From BJGV01 sp965205785 (GTDB lineage: Bacteria; Pseudomonadota; Gammaproteobacteria; Burkholderiales; Nitrosomonadaceae), in NCBI GenBank assembly GCA_965205785.1, contig OZ242188.1, forward strand, positions 1,054,001 through 1,118,000: a DNA stretch of 64,000 nucleotides, written 5' to 3'. Made by a program: the position numbers and the translations under genes. Shown one piece after another: positions 1 through 9,575 of this stretch (within the stretch, counting starts at the first letter, position 1; each line of letters begins with the position of its first letter). The notes under the pieces are model-generated. The model was given only the letters and a program-made list of their open reading frames with translations. It ran no database searches and was not told the DNA's origin.

Positions 1-67
1 CTCAGTTGGTTAGAGCACCACCTTGACATGGTGGGGGTCGTTGGTTCGAGTCCAATCGCGCCTACCA
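1..67 (+). tRNA. tRNA-Val (anticodon GAC), 5' end cut by the window
   Basis: The window opens inside the D-arm. The anticodon stem-loop carries GAC in the loop TTGACAT. A normal T-arm with GTTCGAGTCC follows, then the acceptor strand with discriminator A at 64 and an encoded CCA at 65-67. About ten 5' bases lie outside the window. The 196 bases between this tRNA and the end of manC show no gene. Confidence 0.93.
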
Positions 68-263
68 AATAATGAGTAATGGCTGGTTCTCAGCTATATG
101 CATCTGGAGTTATTGTTTTTTGTGCACATATTATCCAGTTCATATAACTATAAGGTTTATGACTGTGATTTTTCGTGTGTACTAAAAGATGAATGATTGT
201 TTGATAGTTCTGGGCCGAGTTTTTAGGTGAGTTTTAAATGGTAGTTAAGAGTTTTCAATACTA

Positions 264-1718
264 TTAACGTCCATAAGCATCCTCAAATCGTACAATATCA
301 TCTTCTCCCAAATAGGAACCTGATTGTACTTCTATTATTTCAAGTAGTTCAGTGCCGGGGTTTTCTAGACGATGGCGAGTACCAAGTGGAATAAAAGTAG
401 ATTCATTTACTGATACCATATACGTAGAATCTCCACATGTCACTTGTGCAGCACCGCTCACAACAATCCAGTGTTCAGCGCGGTGATGATGCATCTGAAG
501 TGACAGTGAAGCACCAGGTTTAACTGCAATACGTTTAACCTGAAAACGTTCGCCAATATCTACACAGTCATACCAACCCCATGGCCGAAATATTTTGCGA
601 TGCAACTGTCCTTCAGTGCGTTCTTCTTGCTTTAGACTATCAACAATCTTTTTTACATCCTGAGTTTTGTCCTTGTGTGCTACCAGAATAGCATCGGGTG
701 TTTCTATTACCACCATGTCCTTTATTCCCACACAAGCTACTAGACGGCTCTCTGATATAACTAATGAATTGTGACAGCTATGCAATATTACATCCCCTTG
801 TGGTACGTTTCCCCTATTATCTTTTGGAAGTACCTGCCACAGTGACTCCCAAGCACCAACATCAGACCAGCCTGCTGAGAGAGGAGTAACTAAACCAACT
901 GGGAGTGAATTCGTGCCAGTTGAAATATTTTCCATAACAGCATAGTCAATTGAGTCTGCTGGACATTGCAAAAATGCTGTTTTGTCTGGACGTAGAAATT
1001 CACCGTCAATCGAATTTTTACTCCATGCAGTGTGACAGGCAGCAAGAATATCTGATCGGCAGTAGCCAATAGCTGAAAGCCATACTGAAGCACGCAACAT
1101 AAATAAGCCACTGTTCCAAAAGTAGGAGCCTGCATCCAGATAAGTCTGTGCCGTGTCAGAATCTGGTTTTTCAACAAAACGTTCAATATGAAAGACCCCA
1201 TTCTCTTTATCTGCTGCGCCAGATTGTATATAACCATAACCTGTTTCAGGTGAATCTGGGGTGATGCCAAAAGTAACTATTGCACCATCTACAGCTAGCT
1301 TTATACTTTTTTGGACCGCAGCTTGAAAAGCTGCTATGTCCATAATCATATGATCTGCTGGCATTACTAGTAGAATCGGGTCATCACCATTTTTTATTGC
1401 CGCTAATGCAGCAAGTGTTAGAGCTGGTGCTGTATTACGCCCTTCAGGTTCAAGTAGGATTGAGGCTTTCTTATCCATTACTCTTAGCTGTTCGGCTATT
1501 ACAAAACGATATTCTTCATTACAAATCACCATTGTTGGCTCAAGTTCTACGCTATTAAGCCCCTCCATTCTGCGAACGGTGGCCTGTAACAGAGAGTCAT
1601 CGCCATCTAGTAGTTGTAGAAGTTGCTTAGGGTATTGTTCACGTGAGAGCGGCCAGAGACGTGTACCGGAGCCACCACATAGAACTACAGGGATCAATGA
1701 ATGCATGGAGGTTTCCAA
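264..1718 (-). CDS. manC: Mannose-1-phosphate guanylyltransferase / mannose-6-phosphate isomerase (bifunctional)
   Basis: Cytoplasmic enzyme of GDP-mannose synthesis for surface polysaccharide. The 484 residues match the usual length of the fused type II enzyme. The nucleotidyltransferase domain begins with CGGSGTRLWPLSREQYPKQ near residues 14-32, which holds the pyrophosphorylase signature. The last 120 or so residues form a cupin with HHHRAEHW, the metal site of the isomerase half. It lies downstream of the interrupted wecB on the same strand, so the two probably belonged to one exopolysaccharide or O-antigen locus. The next candidate start lies a few codons in (MHSLIPVVLCGG), so the exact start is uncertain. 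No glycosyltransferases are visible in the window. Confidence 0.93.
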   Translation of the reverse strand: METSMHSLIPVVLCGGSGTRLWPLSREQYPKQLLQLLDGDDSLLQATVRRMEGLNSVELEPTMVICNEEYRFVIAEQLRVMDKKASILLEPEGRNTAPALTLAALAAIKNGDDPILLVMPADHMIMDIAAFQAAVQKSIKLAVDGAIVTFGITPDSPETGYGYIQSGAADKENGVFHIERFVEKPDSDTAQTYLDAGSYFWNSGLFMLRASVWLSAIGYCRSDILAACHTAWSKNSIDGEFLRPDKTAFLQCPADSIDYAVMENISTGTNSLPVGLVTPLSAGWSDVGAWESLWQVLPKDNRGNVPQGDVILHSCHNSLVISESRLVACVGIKDMVVIETPDAILVAHKDKTQDVKKIVDSLKQEERTEGQLHRKIFRPWGWYDCVDIGERFQVKRIAVKPGASLSLQMHHHRAEHWIVVSGAAQVTCGDSTYMVSVNESTFIPLGTRHRLENPGTELLEIIEVQSGSYLGEDDIVRFEDAYGR

Positions 1719-1801
1719 TATGAGTAATACATTAATAGTTGTGTAACTAGCATCTGATCATAAATTACATTTTACATAATTTCTATGTAAAACTAATTCT
1801 A

Positions 1802-2905
1802 TCAATCATCTGTAAGTTTTTTCACAAGTATTTTTACAATTCTTTCAGCTGCCTTGCCATCCCACATATCTGGCCTACAACCTTTTTTACCTTCGCCACG
1901 TAGTATTTTGTGTGCCTCGTTTAGAATCTGCACCGGATCAGTACCCACTAAAACATTAGATCCCTTTTCTACTGTAATTGGCCGTTCTGTATTTTCACGG
2001 ATAGTAATGCATGGAACATCTAGAGCAGTGGTTTCCTCTTGTAAACCTCCGCTATCTGTTAGAACTAATACAGCGTCTTTCCAAAGATCTAGGAAGGGCA
2101 TATAAGCTTGTGGTCCAACTAATGTAATATCTGGTCCAAGATCTATATTAAATTTTTCCAAATTATTCTTGGTACGTGGGTGTACTGGAAAGATCAGTGG
2201 TATATTAGTTGCGAATTCTTTTAGTGCTTTACAGATACGTGTAATTATTTCAAAATTATCTACATTGCTTGGCCTATGTAGTGTAACTACACCGTATCGT
2301 TTGTTGTGTAATTTAAAGTCATTGGTTTCGTAACATGAGGTATCAGTATTAGCTAGCTTCTTTGCTTGGAATAATAAATTATCAACCATTACATGTCCGA
2401 CGTAATGAATTTCTGAATCCGACTTTCCTTCACGTTTTAAATGTGCAGCTCCACTTGGCTCAGTAACAAAGAACTAGTCAGAAATACTATCAGTGACTAA
2501 GCGGTTTATCTCTTCTGGCATAGTTGTGTCACCACTACGCAATCCAGCTTCAACATGAGCTACCGGGATATCTAGTTTTTTTGACACAATTGAGCATGCT
2601 AATGTTGAATTTACATCACCTACTACTAAGACTGCATCAGGCCTATTTGCTTGACAGAGCTCTTCAAAGGCTACCATAATTTTACTTGTCTGCTGAGAAT
2701 GGCTGCCTCCGCCAGCTGACATAAATATATCAGGTTCGGGGATTCCCAGTTCTTCAAAAAAAACATCATTCATTTCACGGTCATAATGCTGACCTGTATG
2801 AACAATTTTGAATGCTAATTGGCCATGTGCTTGAATGGCACGTACGATTGGAGCAATTTTCATAAAGTTCGGACGAGCCCCGGCAACTAAATATATACTT
2901 TTCAT
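1802..2905 (-). pseudogene. wecB: UDP-N-acetylglucosamine 2-epimerase, interrupted by an in-frame TAG
   Basis: The non-hydrolysing epimerase interconverts UDP-GlcNAc and UDP-ManNAc for surface polysaccharide. One frame runs from ATG at 2905 to the stop at 1802, 368 codons in all and the normal family length. It is broken only by TAG at 2476-2474 (codon 144). Upstream are the N-terminal GARPNFMK motif and HVEAGLRSG; right after the stop the family sequence continues (FFVTEPSG), later with TDSGGLQEE and HPRT. A tyrosine or leucine is usual at the stop position. TAG ends other genes here, so a different genetic code is unlikely. It is either a very recent pseudogene, a read-through gene or a sequence error. 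A restart at ATG 2389 would give only the C-terminal half. Confidence 0.88.
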
Positions 2906-3261
2906 GTATAAAATATATCCCCTGTTAAGGATAGATGCATGCGGATACCTGATTATTAAAGAAACGGCATCAATCGCAGATACAAATTGGGTGAAGGTCT
3001 AGTGATAGTATAGACGTGATTCCTCTATTAGAAAGTAACGTCTTATTGCTCTAAAACTTGAGAAATCCAATAGATTTCAATGATATCATGAATAATTCTA
3101 AGTACATTTTTCTCAGTCAAAGTGATGTGGCCAATAAAAATCTATGAGACTTATTTAATAGCAATACTAGCATGGCAAAATCCAAGGTATTCGGGCGCAT
3201 CATTTTTAATTTATGAGGATTAAGAATCTAAATATAATATCAATCCTATAGCTAGTTATTC
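2906..3261. other. Intergenic region with no recognised gene
   Basis: These 356 AT-rich bases lie between wecB (leftward) and a short rightward frame before the DUF748 gene. I see no coding frame of note, no tRNA and no strong terminator. Promoters for both directions are expected here, but I cannot place them with confidence. Confidence 0.4.
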
Positions 3262-3429
3262 ATGCATTTAATACTTGGGTCAAGTATACTAAGTTTAGCT
3301 TTAGGTTTGTTAATAGTTACATTGACCCATCAGCTTGCTGGGCGTATATTAAAATATGAAAGGGTTAAGTTTTATTCTTTTAACCATACTCAAGTTGTTT
3401 CCCGAAAATACCCGTTAAATTATCTGTGA
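3262..3429 (+). CDS. Possible small membrane protein (55 residues)
   Basis: An ATG frame of 55 codons ends four bases before the start of the DUF748 gene. Residues 3-22 are strongly hydrophobic (ILGSSILSLALGLLIVTL) and would make one membrane helix. A basic tail of about 30 residues follows (GRILKYERVKFYSF). I do not recognise the family. The tight spacing to the next gene argues for a real, co-transcribed gene. Against it, no good ribosome binding site is seen and AT-rich DNA yields hydrophobic frames by chance. It could also be the remnant of a longer gene. Confidence 0.35.
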   Translation: MHLILGSSILSLALGLLIVTLTHQLAGRILKYERVKFYSFNHTQVVSRKYPLNYL

Positions 3430-3433
3430 GCAC

Positions 3434-6400
3434 ATGATGCAGACCGAATCTATCAGGCGCTTCGTAACTAATAAACGTTTAAGAACCAGCCTCAGCGTTT
3501 TAGTAATATTGATTGTACTTTTTGGGCTGCTTGGCTATTTCTGGCTTCCTGGTTATGCCAAGAATAAGCTTGAAACTGAATTGTCTAAAATTGTTCATCG
3601 GCCTGTATCAGTTCAGGCTATAGATATTCAGCCATTTTCACTAGAGTTAATTATTCGTGGTTTTCAGATTGGAAAAAAAATAGAGCATGAAAGTACTGAT
3701 AATGTTTTATTCTCGGTTGGAGAACTATATGTAAATGTTAGTACCGCATCTATAGCTCATCGCGCACCTGTTGTTAGTTCAGTAACAATCAAAGAACCAA
3801 AGCTGTATTTAGTTCGTGAAGGAGAGAACAACTTTAATATTACTGATTTAGTTGAAGAGTTTTCAGAGAAGCCAGAAGACGATATCGATAAGAAAGATGA
3901 TAGCAAGGCAATGTTCTCAATTAGTAATATTGTTATTGAAAATGGTCATTTTGAATTTATTGATCAATTTAAGAATAGTCATCAGAAAATTTCTAAAATT
4001 AATCTTGGCATTCCATTTATTTCAAATTTTGAAAATGATCTGAAAACTTGGATCGAACCATATTTTAATGCAAAGATAAATGGTTCTCCTTTTGTTCTCA
4101 GCGGTAAAGTGCGGCCTTTTTCAGGAAAGCGTGAAGCAACTCTTGATCTTAAGCTCAATGATATTGATTTGATGCAAATAGATGAGTATTCGCCGATTCC
4201 GCTTGGTATAAGTTTGCTATCAGGATATTTTGATAGTGACCTACAGTTAATTTATACACAAGAGGCTGATCAAACAACCAAAATGGTTATGTCTGGCTCC
4301 ACTTCGATACGCGAATTTGAGCTTGAAAATAAGGCAACAGAAGAGCCGTATAACGTTAAGTTTGATCAGCTCGATGTCATGTTAACTGATATTGATCTAA
4401 GTGGGCAGAAACCAGCTCAGATTACACTGGAGCTAGCAGGCACATCGTTAATGCAACCGGAAAATAACGAGCCAATACTTAGCCTTCCAAAACTTGGTAT
4501 AAATAAGATTGTAATTGACCCTTCAGAGAAAAATGTTGTACTTGGTATGGTGAAGCTTGATCTGCTCAAGGCATCGATACGCCGTAAAAAAAATGGGCAG
4601 CTTAACTTGACTCAGCATTTCACGCCGCTTTCTGTCGAAAATGAACTTGTACAAGACGAAACTGGACAAGAGGCAGTAGATGAGCAAGAGGAAGAAGTGG
4701 AGAAAGAGGGGGTAGAGACCAATTCAGATAGTACCAGCAGCAAGTCATGGGAAGCAAAAATCGAAAACTTACAAATCGCAGATGCAGCATTAGATTTTGA
4801 AGATCATACATTGACAAAAGTAGCTCCGATGGTGGTTAATCCTCTCAATTTAAACGTCGACAATATTGATCTTAGTGGTGCTGATCCTTTGAATTTAGTG
4901 CTACAAGCTACGATGAATAAGCGTGGAAGTCTTGAAACAAATGGTTCCCTGGCCTGGTCACCATTGAGTTTTGATTTTGTCATTGACGCAAAAGATATTG
5001 ATCTTGTTTCGCTACAGGGTTGGGCCGGCGATCATTTAAACGCATTACTCACCCGTGGGGAAGTGTCTTTCGAGGGTGAGGTAAAAGCTGATGGGGAACC
5101 TTTAAAAGTAACACTTAGTGGAAAAAGCCGGTTTTCTAATTTTAATATTTTTGATAAAACAAGTGCAGCAGATTTACTCCGTTGGCGAAAGTTTGATATT
5201 AGTGGCATTAAATTTGTAAATGAACCTTTTCGTGTAGATGTTGCTTCAGTTGCTGTTGCTGATTTCTTTGCAAATGTGAGATTGTCTCCCAAAGGTGAAA
5301 TTAATCTCAAGAACATTGTCCGGCAAGAGGATAGCGCAGAAGAGAAAGTAACATCTGCAGAATCTGCAACTGAAACTCCGGTTCAGATGAAATCGCAAGC
5401 CGACAAGGCTACTCCGATACATATTGGTAAGATAGTGTTGCAGGGGGGCAATATCGATTTTAATGACCAATTTATTAAACCCAATTATCGTGCCAATTTA
5501 ACTGGTATTGCCGGTCAAGTTGGTCCGTTAAATCCTGGCAAGCCTGGAGCAGTCAAAATTAGTGGCGCAGTAGATAAATCAGCGCCACTTGAAATTACAG
5601 GTGAATTAGATCCGTTTGGTAGTGAGCTCTTTCTTGATATTGCAGCAAAAGCAACTGGAATTGACTTGCCAACATTTAGTCCATATTCGGGAAAATATAT
5701 TGGTTATGTTATAGAGAAAGGTAAATTATCAGTTGATATTCACTATCACATCAAAGATGGTGAATTGAAAGCAGAGAATAACATTTTTCTTGATCAGTTT
5801 ACTCTGGGTGAGAAGATTGAAAGCCCAGATGCTCTAGATATTCCTCTGACTCTTGCCATAGCGTTACTAAAGAATCAACGGGGTGAGATTGATCTCAATT
5901 TGCCTATTAACGGGTCACTTAATGATCCAGAATTTAGTTTGGGAGGGGTAATTGTTCAGGTTTTTGTTAATTTAATTACTAAGGCAGTTACATTTCCATT
6001 TGCATTGCTCGGTTCTCTAGCCGGTGATGGGGAAGAGTTGTCAGAGATAAATTTCCTGCCTGGCTATGGACGGGTGGAACCTGAAGCTGAGAAACGACTG
6101 CAAGCATTATCTAAGGCATTGGCTGATCGTCCTGCACTAAAATTAGAAATTACTGGATACGCAGATCCAGAGAATGACCCAGATGGCCTTAAACGAGCGA
6201 TGCTTGATCGTAAAGTCAAGGCTCAGAAGTTATCAGAAGGAGCGGAGAAGGGTGAGTCTGAGGGTTCTTTACAAGAAGTTAGTATAGAACCAGAAGAATA
6301 TGAGGAATTTCTTGAGCTTGCTTACGAAGAAGAGAAATTTGATAAACCAAAAAATGCAATTGGCCTTACAAAATCATTACCTGTTCCTGAGATGGAACAA

Positions 6401-6595
6401 TTAATGCTAGCCAATATTAATGCTGGTGATGACGAGTTGCGTCAGCTTGCTGAACAGCGTGGTAAAGCTGCACGTGATTGGTTAGTTGAGAAGGGAGGAA
6501 TTTCTAGTGATCGGGTATTTGTTTCAGAGCCTGAAATTGAATCTGAGGTTGACGGAAAGAAGCTAGGTAGTAAAGCAAAATTTACCATAAAATAA
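3434..6595 (+). CDS. DUF748 / AsmA-like envelope protein with OmpA-like C-terminus
   Basis: A 1053-residue envelope protein. One membrane helix at about residues 20-40 (LSVLVILIVLFGLLGYF) anchors a very long periplasmic part made of AsmA-like repeats, each with a pattern like ANLTGIAGQVGPL or IENLQIADAALDFEDHTL. Acidic linkers near residues 415-440 and 635-655 separate the blocks. The last 200 residues look like a modified OmpA peptidoglycan-binding domain (EAEKRLQALSKAL, LEITGYADPE). Large AsmA-type proteins are linked to moving lipids between the two membranes. That role is known for relatives and only inferred here. The start has two adjacent ATG codons. It stands alone, with tlpA converging on it. 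Confidence 0.8.
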   Translation: MMQTESIRRFVTNKRLRTSLSVLVILIVLFGLLGYFWLPGYAKNKLETELSKIVHRPVSVQAIDIQPFSLELIIRGFQIGKKIEHESTDNVLFSVGELYVNVSTASIAHRAPVVSSVTIKEPKLYLVREGENNFNITDLVEEFSEKPEDDIDKKDDSKAMFSISNIVIENGHFEFIDQFKNSHQKISKINLGIPFISNFENDLKTWIEPYFNAKINGSPFVLSGKVRPFSGKREATLDLKLNDIDLMQIDEYSPIPLGISLLSGYFDSDLQLIYTQEADQTTKMVMSGSTSIREFELENKATEEPYNVKFDQLDVMLTDIDLSGQKPAQITLELAGTSLMQPENNEPILSLPKLGINKIVIDPSEKNVVLGMVKLDLLKASIRRKKNGQLNLTQHFTPLSVENELVQDETGQEAVDEQEEEVEKEGVETNSDSTSSKSWEAKIENLQIADAALDFEDHTLTKVAPMVVNPLNLNVDNIDLSGADPLNLVLQATMNKRGSLETNGSLAWSPLSFDFVIDAKDIDLVSLQGWAGDHLNALLTRGEVSFEGEVKADGEPLKVTLSGKSRFSNFNIFDKTSAADLLRWRKFDISGIKFVNEPFRVDVASVAVADFFANVRLSPKGEINLKNIVRQEDSAEEKVTSAESATETPVQMKSQADKATPIHIGKIVLQGGNIDFNDQFIKPNYRANLTGIAGQVGPLNPGKPGAVKISGAVDKSAPLEITGELDPFGSELFLDIAAKATGIDLPTFSPYSGKYIGYVIEKGKLSVDIHYHIKDGELKAENNIFLDQFTLGEKIESPDALDIPLTLAIALLKNQRGEIDLNLPINGSLNDPEFSLGGVIVQVFVNLITKAVTFPFALLGSLAGDGEELSEINFLPGYGRVEPEAEKRLQALSKALADRPALKLEITGYADPENDPDGLKRAMLDRKVKAQKLSEGAEKGESEGSLQEVSIEPEEYEEFLELAYEEEKFDKPKNAIGLTKSLPVPEMEQLMLANINAGDDELRQLAEQRGKAARDWLVEKGGISSDRVFVSEPEIESEVDGKKLGSKAKFTIK

Positions 6596-6688
6596 GAGAT
6601 TCTGGCCATATAGTCGGTGTATATGTTCCAAACTTTGTTGTGATTACATAGTCACTTGGACAACTTGGTATGTTAGTTATTTCAGGTC

Positions 6689-7243
6689 TTATAACAAAGG
6701 CTTAAGTATAGGTTCCAGTTTCTCTCGTGCAATGCGGCCAACATGGGTGCTGGTGATCTCTCCGTTACGATTGAATATGACAGTAAATGGTAATACTGCA
6801 TAGCTATTACCAGCTGCTTCAGCAAGTTCCATAGCTTCAATTCCCCCTAAAAGAATTGGATAATTAACACCTATTTCCTTACTGTATTGCTGTACCTTAC
6901 TTTTTTGATCAAGTGCTATACCAATAAAAAGTAACCCTTGATCACGTAACTCATCTTGAAGCTCTATAAATTCTGGCATTTCTCTTCGACAAGGCTCACA
7001 CCATGTTGCCCAGAAATTTACTATCAAAACTTTCCCCTTCCACTGCGAAACAAGCTGACTTTTTCCTTGAAGGTCAGGTAAGGTGGTTGCTAGGATTAAG
7101 TTTGCTCCATCAGTTGTTGCAGGTGCACTTTGGGTCGTATGATTCTGTGTGCTGCTGATTTTTTTGTTTTGTAATAAGAAGCCAGCAAATATAGCAAGTG
7201 CTGCTACACTTATATATAACAATGCTCTCCCAAGTGTAGTCAT
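6689..7243 (-). CDS. tlpA: TlpA/ResA-family thiol-disulfide oxidoreductase
   Basis: Membrane-anchored periplasmic thioredoxin of 184 residues. An N-terminal helix at residues 7-25 serves as anchor. The thioredoxin fold carries the redox site WCEPC with cysteines at 82 and 85, inside VNFWATWCEPCRREMP. A cis-proline loop is seen in YAVLPFTVIF. Its ATG directly follows the dsbD stop, so the two are co-transcribed. DsbD passes electrons from the cytoplasm to periplasmic thioredoxins of this kind, which reduce cytochrome c apoproteins or copper-site cysteines. DsbD is thus the probable electron donor. The exact client cannot be told from the sequence. Confidence 0.88.
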   Translation of the reverse strand: MTTLGRALLYISVAALAIFAGFLLQNKKISSTQNHTTQSAPATTDGANLILATTLPDLQGKSQLVSQWKGKVLIVNFWATWCEPCRREMPEFIELQDELRDQGLLFIGIALDQKSKVQQYSKEIGVNYPILLGGIEAMELAEAAGNSYAVLPFTVIFNRNGEITSTHVGRIAREKLEPILKPLL

Positions 7244-9196
7244 TTAGATTAGCACGGCATTTAGAATAGCGAGAAAGTCTTCCTTGTTTTGATAGCCAAT
7301 AGTTCTGGCATCATAAACTTCACGACCATGGCGGTCAAAAAACAGAATACCGGGAGGCCCGAATAGTTTGAAGTGCTTGAGTAAAGCCTCATCATTAACT
7401 GTACCTTCAGTGACATCAACTTGTAGTAACACTACGTTTTTAAGCCTATTCTTTACTTCTATATCAGTAAACGTGAATCGCTCCATTTCCTTGCATGAGA
7501 TACACCAGTCGGCATAAAAGTCTAACATTACATATTTATTTTCTGACTCAGCAATACGATTATTAAGTTCTGCTAATGATTTTACTCGTTGGAATGAGAG
7601 GTGTTTAGAATTAATGATACTTTCTTTATTAGTATAATTTTCATTGATACCAGCTAAATTTAATTTAGCTAGAGGCTGTAAAATATCACGGCTACCAGAG
7701 AGAACGCCTGCTAATAAGGCAATGCCAAATAGTAATGCAATGATACCGACTCCTTTTAAAAATTTATGAAATCCAGAAGCCCTTGTAGGTAAAGAATCAA
7801 CAGCATGTAAGTAAATAGCAGATATTATTAGTAGAGTAGCCCACATCAGCATGTGGACAGATGCTGGAATTACCGGTGATATCAACCAAATCGCTACACC
7901 TAGAAGCAAAACGCCAAAGAAACATTTAACTGATTCCATCCAAGGACCTGCTTTTGGCAAAAATGCACCAGCAGATGCACCTAGCAGTAAAAGTGGAACA
8001 CCCATGCCTATCGCCATCGAGAATAGAGCAGAGGCACCCAATACTACATCTCGGGTCTGGCTGATATATAGTAGTGCTCCAGCTAACGGTGCAGCCACAC
8101 AGGGTCCAATAATTAGCGCGGATAGTGCACCCATTCCAAAGACACTGGTTAAATGTCCACCTTTTAAATGTCCTGCTTCTTCCGAGAGCTTACTTTGTAG
8201 TGAATTTGGTAACTGTAGTTCATAGAATCCAAACATAGACAGAGACAAAGTTACGAATACAAGTGCAAATCCTCCTAGTACCCAAGCATTTTGTAAAGCA
8301 GCTGATAGCATTGCACCAGAGAGTCCAGCGGCTACTCCTGCAGCTGAATAGGTAAGAGACATCCCCATAACATAGGCCAGTGCCAGGATGAATCCATGGC
8401 TTTTAGTAATATGCTTTCCTCTGGTTACAATTATTCCTGACAAAATTGGAAACATGGGAAATACACAAGGTGTAAAGGAAAGCAATAGGCCAATTCCAAA
8501 AAAGCTTGTAAGGATTAGCCAGAAATTACCACCTTCAAACATCTTGTTAATTTTTTTTGATTCAGATTCAACAGAGCGCTGCCTTCCTGAGGGCTGAAAT
8601 AATTCTGCTGTTGGGTCTTTTTGTCTTGTATTTATAAAGTTGGTTGCTGCAGTTGCATCATTACTTACTGAGTCTGCTATCACACCAACTGCGGCTTTTG
8701 CAACTGGGAGGGTTAATTTGATTACTTTATCTATAGGTGCATAGCAAACACCTATGGGTTCATTACACCCCTGATAGGTTGCTGCAAGGGTAAGCTGATT
8801 TGACGCTGACATCTCACGTTTCAATGAAATTACAGCTTGAAATGGTTTGTAATAAACCTCTGTGTTACCAAAGGTTGGATCATTTTTCATTTTTCCCTGT
8901 GGTAGAGAAATTTTTTCTATTAATGTTCCTTTACTTTCTGGTTTAAAAGCAATCTTATCTTTATATAGGTAATAATTTTTTGTCGGTTCAAATTCAGCAA
9001 TCAAAGTATTCGCATTACGTATTTTTACGGTTAGTTTAAAAGCCTGATCGGGTGGTAGTAGTTTCTGCTCATTTTGTGTGAAATTGGCACCAAATTGTTT
9101 TAATTCAGATAATATACCTGAAGACTTTTCCTCTTCAGCAAAAGCGTTGAGACTAGTTATGCAGAATAACAATAAGAAAGTTCTAATCAGATACAT
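7244..9196 (-). CDS. dsbD: Thiol:disulfide interchange protein DsbD
   Basis: Inner-membrane protein that carries reducing power from cytoplasmic thioredoxin to the periplasm. The 650 residues have the full three-part layout. A signal peptide (residues 1-20, ending NAFA) leads into the N-terminal immunoglobulin-like domain with CNEPIGVCYAP near 145-155. The central part has eight membrane helices with the redox cysteines in SFTPCVFPM and GPCVAAPLAG. The C-terminal thioredoxin domain has YADWCISCKEME. It lies between cutA and tlpA on one strand, six bases from cutA. This grouping fits cytochrome c maturation and copper handling. No key cysteine is missing. Confidence 0.96.
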   Translation of the reverse strand: MYLIRTFLLLFCITSLNAFAEEEKSSGILSELKQFGANFTQNEQKLLPPDQAFKLTVKIRNANTLIAEFEPTKNYYLYKDKIAFKPESKGTLIEKISLPQGKMKNDPTFGNTEVYYKPFQAVISLKREMSASNQLTLAATYQGCNEPIGVCYAPIDKVIKLTLPVAKAAVGVIADSVSNDATAATNFINTRQKDPTAELFQPSGRQRSVESESKKINKMFEGGNFWLILTSFFGIGLLLSFTPCVFPMFPILSGIIVTRGKHITKSHGFILALAYVMGMSLTYSAAGVAAGLSGAMLSAALQNAWVLGGFALVFVTLSLSMFGFYELQLPNSLQSKLSEEAGHLKGGHLTSVFGMGALSALIIGPCVAAPLAGALLYISQTRDVVLGASALFSMAIGMGVPLLLLGASAGAFLPKAGPWMESVKCFFGVLLLGVAIWLISPVIPASVHMLMWATLLIISAIYLHAVDSLPTRASGFHKFLKGVGIIALLFGIALLAGVLSGSRDILQPLAKLNLAGINENYTNKESIINSKHLSFQRVKSLAELNNRIAESENKYVMLDFYADWCISCKEMERFTFTDIEVKNRLKNVVLLQVDVTEGTVNDEALLKHFKLFGPPGILFFDRHGREVYDARTIGYQNKEDFLAILNAVLI

Positions 9197-9202
9197 AGGA
9201 AG

Positions 9203-9538
9203 CTAGTATTTATTTTTGTTTGAGGGTAGTGTTTCATCTGAAATCCACCGCAAGTATGCAGGTAGACCATTGCTTATTGGGACAGCAATAATTTCAGGTA
9301 GTTCGTCTGAATGCATTGCTTTTATTGTTTTTTCTACTTCTGTGTAGTGTTGCGCTAAAGTTTTAATAAATATTGGTAGTTCACTAGTAGTTTCAATTTT
9401 ATCTTTCCATCGATAGATTGAAGTACTTTTACCCTGTACGTTAACGCAAGCAGCTAGTTTTTTACATATTAATTTTTCTGCTAGTTTCAAGGCAGTTGTT
9501 TTGTTTGACATATTAGTTATAACAAGTATAGGGTCCAT
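9203..9538 (-). CDS. cutA: Divalent-cation tolerance protein CutA
   Basis: Small cytoplasmic trimer-forming protein of 111 residues, the usual size. The family signature is clear: ACVNVQGKSTSIYRWKDKI at about residues 32-50, then ELPIFIKT and the C-terminal LPEIIAVPI-YLRWI. CutA has been tied to copper tolerance, but its molecular job is unsettled. It is the first gene of the cutA-dsbD-tlpA run, and cutA next to dsbD is a common order in proteobacteria. Confidence 0.93.
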   Translation of the reverse strand: MDPILVITNMSNKTTALKLAEKLICKKLAACVNVQGKSTSIYRWKDKIETTSELPIFIKTLAQHYTEVEKTIKAMHSDELPEIIAVPISNGLPAYLRWISDETLPSNKNKY

Positions 9539-9575
9539 AGAAATTATTTAAGCCTACTAATTTGGCAGCAGAATT

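Noticed and set aside
2474..2905. Amber codon reassigned to an amino acid
   Set aside because: TAG ends other intact genes here, for example lysA and ybeY, so recoding of the whole genome is not supported.
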